A stretch of 64,000 nucleotides of DNA from Ascaphus truei (taxonomy: Eukaryota > Chordata > Amphibia > Anura > Ascaphidae). A model generated the notes under the pieces. That model did no database searches and was not told the origin of the DNA. It worked only from the letters and a program-made list of their open reading frames with translations. The translations under genes and the position numbers were made by a program. Positions 12,388-22,362 of this stretch are shown piece by piece. The DNA lies in NCBI GenBank assembly GCA_036426205.1, contig CM071571.1, positions 111,898,730-111,962,729 of the forward strand, in the 5' to 3' direction. Numbering within the stretch: the stretch's first letter is position 1; each line of letters begins with the position of its first letter.

Positions 12388-14367
12388 GTTTAGAAACTCT
12401 TTACAGCTTGAAGGAAATCCAATAAGCAGCTCCAAACAAAACAAAGTACTCAAAGCAACCTGCCAACTGTTTTACGAACAACTAAAGTGTTTGTGTTTGT
12501 TTGTTTCCCTTTATAAATCTTACTAATTTGTATTAAATAATACATGTATGCTATGCAGCCAGATCAATATTTACCTTCAGTTTACAAGTAATCTTCGGAA
12601 TTATTTCACCCCATGCTTGCTCTGCTTGCAAAGCTCTAGGCTTCCTACTGTATACCATTTCATTTACACTACGTTATTTGATCACTGTGATCTTTAAAGC
12701 CAGTACTGCAGATCATTTTATTTTGGGCAGTTTAAAAAAAAATGAAAACTAAATGTTTATAGTACTCCTAGATATTATTTTATTCTTTTAATTAGGGAAT
12801 GGCTATGCCATGCAGGACTCAACATTCAACACTTTTTGTTGTCATTTTTGCATTTATATATATGGTTGTTCTTAACATAAATTTGCACTAGTAAGCAGTT
12901 TAAAGTCTGTTTCTTAAGCTAATTAGAATATTTCAGAACTAAAAGTTATATATACTGTAGTCTCTGAGGGCTAAGAATCAAACTCTAAAATCTGCATTGT
13001 TGACATGAAATTTATCGCCATAGTCTTTCTACAGTAAATCTTTATGTACTGTATTAAAGCACATTTAACATTGTTACGGAAATGTATTTTAATCATTATT
13101 TTTTAATGTCTATGTATAAAAACAATTTGCATCTATGTTGCCCTAATTGAGCAATAGGAAGAATAAGAGAGGCATTACTGTATAATGGGATGTTGAAATT
13201 TCAGTATCTACTTTTTTTTTATGCTTAAGAAAAAACAAACATCTGTGATATGAGTTTTTGTAAGCCAAATTTTTTTTAGCAGCTTTGCATCAAGTACAAG
13301 AGACTTAATTAACAAAGTACTTATATATTAGAGTGGACAGAGTAATACATGTTTGGTCTCATTTTTTGTCTAAGAATATAAAAATCTCAGGACCTAAGAA
13401 CTTGCTTCTTCTATCTGGACTACAATGCCACCCAAATGTATCATACAATAAGTTAGACAAAACGGCTCAGATCTTCTAACATGAATATATACTGTATGTA
13501 TAGTAAAATTCCCCATACATAGTTATTAGTTATGTTATTTAACTTTTTTTATGACTGTTTTTCCTTACTCAACATCTATTGTAGTAATTTGTACATTTAT
13601 TTCATATTTTTATGGCAGTAGTTGCGTCTAAAAAAACAAAACAAAACAAAAAAACCTAAAATAATTATTAATGATTGCGAAGAATATTATACATATTTAT
13701 TTGAATCATCATAAAGCATTAACAGTAGTTTCTTAATCAATGTGCTCATTACCCATTTTGTTTTAATTCTGTAATATAATTTTAAATTGAACTGGAATCA
13801 TACCGTATATAATTATTCAGCAGTCGTAATTCCTATTTCTTAAAAAATATGAAGGAATACAAATGTAACCTCCTCATTGCCAGAACAGCCTGCAATGCTT
13901 TGTATTTTTAACAAATTGTGCAGCTCATACAAGGTACAGCTAACAACAGCCTGTGTTAGGCAAACTGCTGTGCGCTCGTATTTGCCTACACTACCATTAA
14001 ACCCCCATATTCACAGAGCTGCAGTGGCTTACTTTGCACTATTGATCATAGAGATGATTGGCTGAAAATTAATGGTATTCTTTGCAAGGCATTTCCGGCC
14101 CTTCATGTAGCAAGTATCCATGGAGGGATTTACACAGAGGGGTTGGGCTTTATTGTAATGTGTGCAAAACAATGTATTGAAATATATGCCTATGCTCAGG
14201 GATTTATAATTGATGATTGCAGACAGCAGCAGCCAGGTTTACTAAATCAATTTTTATTTTATTTTTAGATTAAAATACTATTTGTATAAATTATGACGAT
14301 TTTGTAGGATTTCCTTTTTGTAGACAAGTTTGTTTTATTTGACATACAGACAGCGATCAACCTTTTT

Positions 14368-14373
14368 ATTAAA
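14368..14373 (+). terminator. TMTC2: Candidate polyadenylation signal (ATTAAA)
   Basis: ATTAAA is followed about 25 bases on by a GT-rich stretch (ATTGTGAGAAGTTGTTGTG). It is a variant signal and the choice among several AT-rich sites is uncertain. Confidence 0.3.
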
Positions 14374-14707
14374 GCAATGATAACACATACATTGTGAGAA
14401 GTTGTTGTGTTTAATTGAACGTCTACTCAGAATCCAGATGAGTTGTTTTAATAGACTTTTTTCTTTTATGATTTTATTTTAGAGGTGCATTGAATTATTT
14501 GTCAAATTTGTGATTAAAAGTTTTTTTTTTTTTTATTCATGCTAAACTGTAAACTTTTCTCTACATTTGCAGGAATATTTATTTCGTGTTAAATACACGT
14601 TTTTCTCTACTCTACATAATTCTTAGTTCTATCAAGGGAACCCTGTCCTTGATTTCCTACATTCTCTTCAGTCTTCTACATTCAAAGTTCTTCTTTGTGG
14701 TCTAAAA

Positions 14708-14866
14708 CAGAGGTCCCAAACTCCATTCCTCAAGGACCGCTAACTGTACAGGTAAGGATAGCCTCTCATTAGCACAGGTGGCCCAATCATTTTGACTGAA
14801 CCACCTGTGCTCTAGCAGGGGTATCCATAAAACCTGCACTGTTCGTGGTCCTTGAGGACTGGAGTT
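14708..14866. mobile_element. hAT-like MITE, right end lost
   Basis: The left end CAGAGGTCCCAAACTCCATT, with CCTCAAGGACC, is mirrored at the right by GGTCCTTGAGGACTGGAGTT. The right copy stops short where the CR1 tail (ACATAGTTACATAG) begins, so CR1 inserted into or next to it. No target duplication can be read. Confidence 0.75.
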
Positions 14867-16600
14867 ACATAGTTACATAGTAGATGAGGTTGAAAAAAGA
14901 CGTAGGTCCATAAAGTTCAACCTATGCTAAATTTAGACAACAGATACTTTATCCTATATCTATACTTACTTATTGATCCAGAGGAAGGCAAACAAAAAAC
15001 CCCATTAAGGGGAAAAATTAATTCCTTCCTGACTCCAAGAATTGGCAATCGGATTAATCCCTGGATCAACATCCTTCCCATGTATACTTATTTGGTATAT
15101 CCCTGTATACCTTTCCCATCTAAAAAGATGTCAAGCCTTTTTTTTAACAAATCTATTGTATCTGCCATCACAGTCTCCATGGGTAATGAATTCCACATTT
15201 TAACTGCCCTCACTGTAAAGAACCCTTTCCTTTGTTGCTGGTGAAATTTCCTTTCCTCCAACCTTATGGGATGGCCCCGAGTCCTTTGTACTGCCCGTGG
15301 GATGAAAAGTTCTTTTGAAAGCTCCTTGTGTTGTCCCTAAATATATTTGTATATAGTTATCATATCCCCTCTTAGACGCCTCTTTTCTAATGTAAATAAA
15401 TCTAATTTAGCTAGCCTCTCCTCATAATTTAGAACGTCCATCCCCTTTATTAATTCGGTGGCTCTTCTCTGCACTCTCTCTAGTTCCATAATGTCTTTTC
15501 TTAGGATTGGTGCCCAAAATTGTACTCCATATTCAAGGTGTTGTCTTACTAATACTTTGTAAAGGGGCATAATTATGTTTACTTCCCTTCCATCCATTGC
15601 GCGTTTGATCCAAGATAAGATCTTGTTTGCCTTTGCAGCTACTGCATGACATTGGGCACTATTGCTAAGGCTGCTGTCTACAAACACTCCTAAATCCTTC
15701 TCCATCAAGGATTCCCCCAATATATCTCCATTTAATTTGTAAATCGCCTTTTCATTCTTGCATCCCAAATGCATAACCTTACATTTATCTGTATTCAACC
15801 TCATCTGCCATTTACCTGCCCACGTTTCCAGTCTTTCCAAGTTCTTCTGAAGAGAAATTACATCCTGCTCTGATTCTATTACCTTACACAATTTAGTATC
15901 ATTAGCAAAGATGGAGACTTTGCTCTCGATCCCAACCTCAAAGTCATTAATAAACAAGTTAAAAAGCAGGGGTCCCAGTACCGATCCCTGAGGTACTCCA
16001 CTCACAACTTTAGCCAAACCGGAAAAAGTTCCATTTATGACAACCCTCTGTTGTCTGTCCTTTAACCAGTTTTCAATCCAGGTGCATATATTATTACTGA
16101 GTCCAATTTTCTTTATTTTGTACACCAACCTCTTGTGTGAAACCATATCAAAAGCCTTTGCAAAATCTAAGTAGACCACATCAACTGCATTACCCTGGTC
16201 TAATTTCCTACTTACCTCCTCAAAGAAACAAATAAGGTTAGTTTGGCAAGATCTATCCTTCATAAATCCATTCTGACTATTAATAATAATTTTGTTTTCC
16301 ATTAGGTATTCCTGAATTTTATCCCGTATTAAACCTTCAAGTAGTTTCCCTACTATTGAAGTCAGGCTTACAGGTCTGTAATTTCCAGCTTGTGATCTAG
16401 CTCCCTTTTTAAATATAGGCACCACATCTGCTTTAAGCCAATCTTGTGGTACTGAGCCTGTGGAAATGGAGTCCTTGAATATTAAATATAATGGTTTTGC
16501 TATTACTGAGCTTAACTCCTTGAGAACTCTTGGATGTATGCCATCGGGGCCAGGTGCCTTATTTACTTTAATTTTGGGGACCTCTGGTCTTAAAGATCAA
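14867..16600 (-). mobile_element. CR1-type LINE, 5' truncated
   Basis: The minus strand holds a partial RT (see the pseudogene entry) followed by a 3' UTR that ends in an 8-bp repeat tail (ACATAGTT direct units at 14867-14882), a CR1-style 3' end. Sequence homologous to the 3' part lies in plus orientation at 3.08-3.6 kb, and a shorter piece lies at 61.07-61.2 kb. The 5' break is near 16590. Confidence 0.85.
15337..16590 (-). pseudogene. CR1 reverse transcriptase (partial, active site changed)
   Basis: A long open frame reads from APGPDGIHPRVLKELSSVIA (near 16570) through NYRPVSLTSIVGKLLE, YLDFAKAFDMVSHKRL, VPQGSVLGPLLFNLFIND to the C-terminal LERVQRRATELI and EERLAKLDLFTLEKRRLRGD. This is the RT and thumb order of CR1 ORF2. 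The catalytic F/YADD box reads FANDTKL, so the first aspartate is replaced by asparagine and the enzyme should be inactive. The endonuclease half is missing because of 5' truncation. More than 410 codons stay open, so the copy is fairly young. Confidence 0.85.
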
Positions 16601-16741
16601 GATAGATTTTCATGAGTATGCGTAGAACCGCAGAGAAAGTTGTTTTGTTTTTTCATTATTAAGCTACTTGTTTTCTGTTCTATACAAACCAACAGACAAA
16701 ATAAAATTGGTAAGAAAGGATCTTATTTGAGAAATTGTTTA

Positions 16742-17138
16742 CACTGGCGACACACTTTATTCGAGCTCGGCTAGTCCCACGAATTCGGGTATACCCGGGT
16801 ATATTGAGGTTTGTGACTGTTTTCTGCCCGAGTGCATTGAGGTATTTTCCAGGCAGGGATTGAAGCATTTTATTCCCGCTGGCTGCAATACTGCACAGTA
16901 TATATATATATACTGCATTACAATTCATGAATTTATGCCATCTGGTAGACACGCGAAGCATTGCAGCCTATTAAATCCTAATCATTATCATTTAACAGAT
17001 CAGCCGCCCGTCAGCCAGGCATGAACCCAGGCTGGGAAAGCAAATGCAACGGGGCTTGTCAGAGGTGAGGAGCGGCGCATTCCAGGTATCTGCCAGGTAC
17101 ATACTGGGTATTTGCTCGAATAAAGTGTGTCGGTGCAG
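16742..17138. mobile_element. MITE with TA target duplication
   Basis: The left end CACTGGCGACACACTTTATT, with CGAGC, is mirrored at the right by GCTCGAATAAAGTGTGTCGG followed by TGCAG. TA flanks both sides (16740 and 17139). The 397-bp interior has no gene. TA points to the Tc1/mariner group. Confidence 0.8.
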
Positions 17139-17790
17139 TATTTTACTTAGACCAAAAGTGACTTTACCTGTAGGATATTATGTTAGATATAACCCCATTT
17201 ATGATATATTTTAAATTGTAAATAAATTAACTGCAATTACATTGGGGGTTATGCATAACGATGGATTCCTTCATGTCCACTATGGTACCAAGGAGTTAGT
17301 ATTTCAAAACTTTCACGAGAAAATATGCTTGTTTAAATATGTAAAAGCATTTAATTAGCATATTTTCCAGGTGTGCTCACAGGTATCTCACCCCTTCTCT
17401 ACAGCAGTAAGCTTATTTCACATACCTGAGGGAGGCAAGATGTTTGACTGTGGTTTTCCGGGCAATCTGCAGCATCACAGTTTAATGCATGGCCTTTATA
17501 AATTACATTTTTGCATAGAAAATCCACAAATTACACAACCAAAACAAAATTGTGTAAAAGAAAAAAAATAACAGTTATCGCACAGTTTGGATATGCAATA
17601 AGGGCATTAATGAATATGGTAAGATGTTAATTTAAGCGAAAATGTCTATTTGCACACGAAAATGCACTTAGTGGAGTTTAATGAATAGGCCCGTATGTAT
17701 GAACTATCCAAATGTAATTTGCTTCATATCTGAACATTCAAGGAAGATACATTTAAAAAAAAAATGTATGCACTTAGAGAGGCTTCACAG
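17139..17790. other. No feature recognised
   Basis: This is AT-rich sequence with only chance open frames. No transposon ends or conserved protein were seen. Confidence 0.4.
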
Positions 17791-17799
17791 AAAGACAAT

Positions 17800-18280
17800 C
17801 ACTAATAAACTACCCATAAGTGTTTAATTATTGGAAGTTTATAGTTAATTATTGATTTCCTGAAAGCTTCTCTATGGGGCTCGAACCATATGGATACAAA
17901 GAAACCCACAGCAGAAAAGAACCACTTGGCCCATTTTTCAATCTCACAGCAAATAGTGGATAGAAGCTCAAACCTCGAATAGGTCGACAGGTGCACTAGG
18001 AGAAGAAGCATAGAACAAAAATCCCAACTAGAGAAATCTCCCCACAGAAGGTGCGTAAGCAAGAAAAGCCCCCAATTGTATGTACTCCATCTCGACAAGT
18101 GGAGTGTGGTGGGTTTAATTATTCAGGAAAACCATCAATGAACATAGAGCTTCAACTAGTAGTACTATACAAGGTAGTACTGAAAGGCAATGTGAGATGC
18201 CCACGTTTGGATGTGACAGAATAACTACCTAAATACAGTCCCATAAATATGAACATGTGGTAGGAAATATAGCTGGTTGG
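17800..18280 (-). repeat. PLE-associated 3' repeat (minus copy)
   Basis: The reverse complement matches 29.09-29.38 kb. Shared landmarks are GAACATAGAGCTT/AAGCTCTATGTTC, TCCCCACAGAAGG/CCTTCTGTGGGGA and the GTACTACCTTGTA block. The other copy directly follows a Penelope GIY-YIG remnant, so this is probably a PLE 3' region or a repeat that inserts beside it. Confidence 0.6.
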
Positions 18281-18414
18281 TGATAAAATCAAGTTTTAAT
18301 AAATAAATCTAAAATAAATGGGGGACTAGCAGCAAACACTAAATAAGTCCAGATGAATAACAGTGAATTAAAACATAATGTAAATCCCTCAAAGAATCTC
18401 ACAGCACAGTGCTT

Positions 18415-18952
18415 ACCTCTGAATAGTAATGTCAAGAATAGAGGGAGCTGTGCAGTGGAGCTAATGAGACCAACCCTTGTACTGCTGTGCCCCAATCAAT
18501 TCACTGTCTAATGCTGTCTGCACTGCTCAGTACACTATGATGAGGATAAACTGGAGCGGACAAAAATTGGGAGAGAAGGGAGGCCCTTAATGTAATCGCC
18601 CTAATTCTATGAATAACAAGGTATTTCTAAGTAAAGCTGAGATTATATTTGGTGCACAGTACAGTCTTAGAGCAATGCTTTTAACATTATCAGGAGTGCT
18701 GTTTACCGCTTGGCGCTCCAGAGAACTTACAGTATATGTGCATGTTTCGAATGGCACAATGCTAACCACTGAATAGTAATGTCAGGGATAGAGTGGGAGC
18801 TATGTAGGAGAGCTAATGATTCCAAACCTTGTGCCACTCTGTCCCAATCAATTCACTGTTTAATGCGGTCTGCGCTGATTAGTACCCTGTAAAGAGGATA
18901 AAATGGAGTGGACAGGAGTGGGGAAGAAGTCCCCAATAAAATTGCCCTATTA
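18415..18952. repeat. Tandem unit of about 350 bp (two copies)
   Basis: AATAGTAATGTCA, AGCTAATGA, CCCAATCAATTCACTGT and GAGGATAAA recur in the same order at 18.42-18.60 and 18.77-18.95 kb. A TGTTTCGAATGGCACAATG sequence at about 18735 is a remnant of the GAAAC-type hairpin (minus). The second unit is split by the LINE at 18961-20019. Confidence 0.7.
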
Positions 18953-18960
18953 CTGTGAAT

Positions 18961-20019
18961 TTATTTATTTATAAAATATTTTACCAGGAAGTAATACATT
19001 GAGAGTTACATCTCGTTTTCAAGTATGTCCTGGGCCCAGCGTTAAGACAAATAATACATGGTTACAAATAGTTACATAAATGAACGGTATACATTATATA
19101 CAAGACATTGTATGCACAGTTAAAGATAATAAATATTATGGGCGTATGAAACAGTTACAGACCAGATTAAAATGTGTGACAGCCTTAGATTTGAAAGAAC
19201 TTAAACTGGTGGTGGATGTGAGAGTCTCTGGTAGGTTGTTCCAGTTCTGGGGTGCACGGTAAGAGAAGGAGGAACGTCCGGATACTTTGTGCCTTGGGAC
19301 CATGAACAGTCTTTTGGAGTCTGATCTCAGATGATAGGTGCTGCATGTGGTAGGGGTGAGGAGCTTGTTCAGGTAGCTGGGTAGCTTGCCCATAAAGAAT
19401 TTGAAGGCAAGACAGGAAAAGTGAACTTTGCACCTAGACTCGAGTGATGACCAATCTAGTTCTTTGAGCTTTTCGCAGGGATGTGTGTTATAGTTGCATT
19501 GGAGAACAAAACGACAAATTGAATTGTAGAGAGTGTCAAGTTTGCTAAGGTGGGTTTGAGGTGCTGAGCCATATACTATGTCTCCATAGTCAATAATTGG
19601 TATTAACATCTGCTGTGCGATACGCTTTCTGACCAGGAGACTTAGGGAGGATTTGTTCCTGTAAAGTACCCCTAGTTTGGCATAGATCTTGGTTGTCAGG
19701 GTATCAATGTGCATTCCGAATGTTAAGTGGGAGTCCAACCACATGCCCAGGTATTTAAAACTAGTAACAGGTGTTAGGGTGGTGTTAGTGTTGGTTCTAA
19801 TCTGGAGCTCAGTCGCTGGAAGCTTTAAAAATTTAGTCTTGGTCCCAAATACCATTGTTACAGTCTTGTCAGTGTTTAAAAACAGTTTGTTTTGGGAAAT
19901 CCAGTTTTCGAGTCTCAAAAAGTCAGACTGAAGTATGTGTTCAAGGTCGAAGAGGCTATGGCTGTGTGCATATAAGATTGTGTCATCTGCATACATGTCT
20001 ATTGAAGCTTCCTTACACG
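18961..20019 (-). mobile_element. L2-type LINE, 5' truncated, with 8-bp target duplication
   Basis: CTGTGAAT flanks both ends (18953-18960 and 20020-20027). The 3' end is a (TAAA)n tail at 18961. The element begins inside the RT domain, so it is a typical 5'-truncated retroposition. It belongs to the same family as the long 2A-bearing copy at 22.0-27.65 kb. Confidence 0.9.
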
Positions 20020-20032
20020 CTGTGAATATCAA
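19136..20032 (-). pseudogene. L2-type reverse transcriptase C-terminal part (open)
   Basis: 298 codons stay open. It starts at TACKEASIDMYADDTILYAH with an intact YADD and continues through FLNTDKTVTMVFGTK, SFKYLGMWLDSHLTF, IDYGDIVYGSAP and ends in the family C-terminus (LPETLTSTTSLSSFKSKAV). The fingers, palm start and endonuclease are missing through 5' truncation, so no functional enzyme can be made. The absence of stops shows recent insertion. The first two codons belong to the flanking repeat. Confidence 0.85.
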
Positions 20033-20210
20033 GGTACTATATTTCTGGATAAAGCTAAGTTTACATTAGAGACACAGGACTGTCTCGGAACAGTGCAGTA
20101 GCAATGCATAGGCGCTGTGCACCACTTGGAGCTTCAGAGAGCCGAGAGTAGCTGTACGGGTCCCGAGTGGATGAAGAACGCTGATGGAGTGACGGCAGCG
20201 GAGAACTCGT

Positions 20211-20240
20211 CATATGTTTCGCGTAAGCTTTCTCAATGTC
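20211..20240 (-). ncRNA. Hammerhead-like motif (degenerate)
   Basis: On the minus strand the order is UUGAGAA, A, GC-UUAC-GC, GAAAC, AUAUG. It has the hammerhead layout with U3/A8 in place of C3/G8 and one extra A before stem II. No GUH cleavage triplet is clear. Confidence 0.35.
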
Positions 20241-20266
20241 CTCTTTTTCACCAGCTGCTCAATATA

Positions 20267-20332
20267 ACTGCATTAGATAGTGAGGCATTTAAAGTGAGGT
20301 TTTTAAGTGATAAATACAGTTAGACTACAGTT
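20267..20332 (+). repeat. 66-bp direct repeat, left copy
   Basis: Begins ACTGCATTAGATAGTGAGGC and ends CTACAGTT. The same 66 bp recur at 21976-22041, at the 5' part of the 2A LINE. The two copies bracket the ribozyme array. Confidence 0.9.
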
Positions 20333-21011
20333 AATATATATATATATTATATGCAAATATAGCTGTGTGCTCATCTGCATGTCTTAGGCAGGTCTGCAAC
20401 CCTGCCTTTCCCCATTATCACCCAGCATACAGCACTTCCACTGCAGCAAGGGATTCTGGGAAATGACATGCAAATGAGCACACAGTGTCACTTTTTGCCT
20501 CAATAACCATTTTTAACATGGTTTCCTGTAGGCTTAAGCTTGCTGCATGGTCACAGCTTTGAGCACAGCCAGGGTTAAGGTGCATACCCAGAAAACCACC
20601 CACAGACAGCTGTTTCGACCTTGATGGGTCTCATCAGAGTGGGGTTGATTTTACTTGGAATGCAATAGAGGCTATGGGATAGGCTAAACCATAATACTGA
20701 GTTAAGTTATGGTGAGTAAAAAAAGTGACAAAAACCCTCCACAGGAAAGCAAATATGCAAATATTGCTGTGTGCTCATCTGCATGTCTTAGGCAGGTCTG
20801 CAACCCTGCCTTTCCCCATTATCACCCAGCATACAGCACTTTCACTGCAGCAAGGGATTCTGGGAAATGACATGCAAATGAGCACACAGTGTCACTTTTT
20901 GCCTCAATAACCATTTTTACAATGGTTCCCTATAGGCTTAAGCTTGCTGCATGGTCACAGCTTTGAGCACAGCCAGGGTTAAGGTGCATACCCAGAAAAA
21001 CACCCACAGAC
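20333..21011 (-). mobile_element. Ribozyme-bearing tandem array, minus arm (404-bp monomer)
   Basis: Read on the minus strand, about 1.7 monomers run head to tail. The landmark CTGCAGCAAGG recurs at 20441 and 20845, a 404-bp period. Each full monomer contains GGGTGATAATGGGGAAAGGC, GTTGCAGACCTGC, GAGCACACAG and one hammerhead (here 20595-20651). The 5' end of this arm (21009-21011) coincides with the GUC cleavage triplet. There is no protein-coding frame. Small tandem non-coding monomers with hammerheads are the definition of retrozymes and of the newt hammerhead satellite; the class call is inferred. Confidence 0.75.
20595..20651 (-). ncRNA. Hammerhead ribozyme (canonical core)
   Basis: Minus strand: CUGAUGA (20637-20631), stem II GACC/GGUC (20630-20627 with 20620-20617, loop CAUCAA), GAAAC (20616-20612), AGCU, then the cleavage triplet GUC (20607-20605). 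ACAGCUGU is self-complementary, so stem III is a 2-bp stem with a small loop, or an 8-bp dimer as in PLE-type hammerheads. Stem I: GUGGG (20603-20599) pairs with CCCAC (20643-20639) after one U.U mismatch. All invariant core residues (C3 U4 G5 A6, G8 A9, G12 A13 A14, A15.1/U16.1) are present. Confidence 0.85.
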
Positions 21012-21550
21012 ACTTGCTGCAGTGGAAGTGCTGTATTCTGGGTGATAATGGGGAAAGGCAGGGTTGCAGACCTGCTTAAGACATGCAGATGAGCACACAG
21101 CTATATTTGCATATTTGCATTCCTGTGGAGGGTTTTTGTCACTCTTTTTACTCACCATAACTTAACTCAGTATTATGGTTTAGCCTATCCCATAGCCTCT
21201 CTTGCATTCCCAGTAAAATCAACCCCACACTGATGAGACCCATCAAGGTTGCGAAAACAGCTGTCTGTGGGTGGTTTTCGGGTATGCACTTAACCCTGGC
21301 TGTGCTCAAAGCTGTGACCATGCAGCAAGCTTAAGCCTATAGGGAACCATGTTAAAAATGGTTATTGGCAAAAGTGCACGTGTGGCTTATTTGCATGTCA
21401 TTTCCAGAATCCTTGCTGCAGTGAAGTGCTGTATGCTGGGTGATAATGGGGAAAGGCAGGGTTGCAGACCTGCTAAGACATGACGATGAGCACACAGCTA
21501 TATTGCATATTTGCTTTCCTGGGAGGGGTTGTCACTTTTTTAAGCACCAT
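21012..21550 (+). mobile_element. Ribozyme-bearing tandem array, plus arm
   Basis: The same monomer runs in the opposite direction. CTTGCTGCAGTG recurs at 21013 and 21412, a 399-bp period. It contains one hammerhead (21221-21275) and several small deletions relative to the minus arm. The two arms form a large imperfect inverted repeat with the break at about 21011. Confidence 0.75.
21221..21275 (+). ncRNA. Hammerhead ribozyme (damaged by small insertions)
   Basis: CUGAUGA (21230-21236), GACC-CAUCAA-GGUU, then GC GAAAAC instead of C GAAAC, AGCU and GUC (21263-21265). Stem I is perfect for 6 bp: CCCACA (21224-21229) with UGUGGG (21266-21271). Extra bases between stem II and GAAA, plus one extra A, probably abolish or weaken cleavage. 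Confidence 0.75.
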
Positions 21551-21700
21551 AACTAACTCGAGTATATGTTATAGATATATAGAGAGTAGAGAGAATAATA
21601 GTATATAGATAGAGAGATATATATAGAATCATAGATATAAGTATTAATATATTTAATTATATTTAAACAATCAATATACTCACTTTCTTCATGCAAGACC
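21551..21700. repeat. AT/AGAT-rich low-complexity tract
   Basis: ATATAGAGAGTAGAGAG-type sequence lies between the plus arm and the LINE 5' region. Confidence 0.7.
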
Positions 21701-21934
21701 AATAACCAATAACCTCAGCTGATATGACATGGATCTAATTGCATTCTCTTCACAGGTATGTTCCTGATGTTGAAACCCTGTGTATAAGACTGAATCTGGC
21801 CTTGTTGAATTGATATATAAGTTAGTATGTTTGAATGTAAAAATGTATTTTTTTTCCCTCTTAACTCTGTGCTGTTAATTGACCAAATGGAACAAGCTGA
21901 TTGATTGGGGAGGGGGAGGGTCATGTGACTGTTT

Positions 21935-22041
21935 TAGCTGTATAAAACCAACATCTTTCCTGCATCTTTGCAGGAACTGCATTAGATAGTGAGGCATTTA
22001 AAGTGAGGTTTTTAAGTGATAAATACAGTTAGACTACAGTT
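21935..22041 (+). promoter_or_regulatory. Possible LINE promoter region with TATA-like box
   Basis: TGTATAAAACC at about 21940 lies upstream of TTGCAGG and of the 66-bp repeat (21976-22041), about 420 bp before the 2A ORF. Whether it drives the LINE is inferred from position only. Confidence 0.35.
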
Positions 22042-22362
22042 GACTAGAGGTGACTGGGGACTGGATTTACTGCACACTATTTTACTCAAGACAACAAACG
22101 GTAAGCTATTCAGATCACACTATGATCCCATGCTTGTTAGCCTGCATAGTTTAACCCCCCAACCCTTTACAACTTCTTTCACTGCAGCCTCTCCCAAAAC
22201 TGACTGCACAAAACACTGAAACCCTGAATTGACCCTAGCATTTCAATGCAGCAAAACACTTGACAAGGTACAGGCTCACCCCTGCTGTTTAGTCTGCACA
22301 CACTCACTCTGCTCACAACAACTCCTTGCAGCACTGCCTACCTCTGGCATCATGAACCTGCT

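Larger units (their letters stand above)
9875..14400 (+). other. TMTC2: Probable TMTC2 3' UTR and downstream sequence
   Basis: This AT-rich, mostly unique stretch follows the stop codon. Its low transposon density contrasts with the rest of the window. No canonical AATAAA close to a GT-rich element was found; the best candidate is ATTAAA at 14368 followed by a TTGTGAGAAGTTGTTG tract. ATTAAA also occurs near 13053. A hAT MITE sits inside at 11846-12387. The true 3' end cannot be fixed from sequence. Confidence 0.45.

Noticed and set aside
20395..21440. CRISPR-like array
   Set aside because: Repeats are about 400 bp and eukaryotic; no short regular repeats with spacers anywhere in the window.
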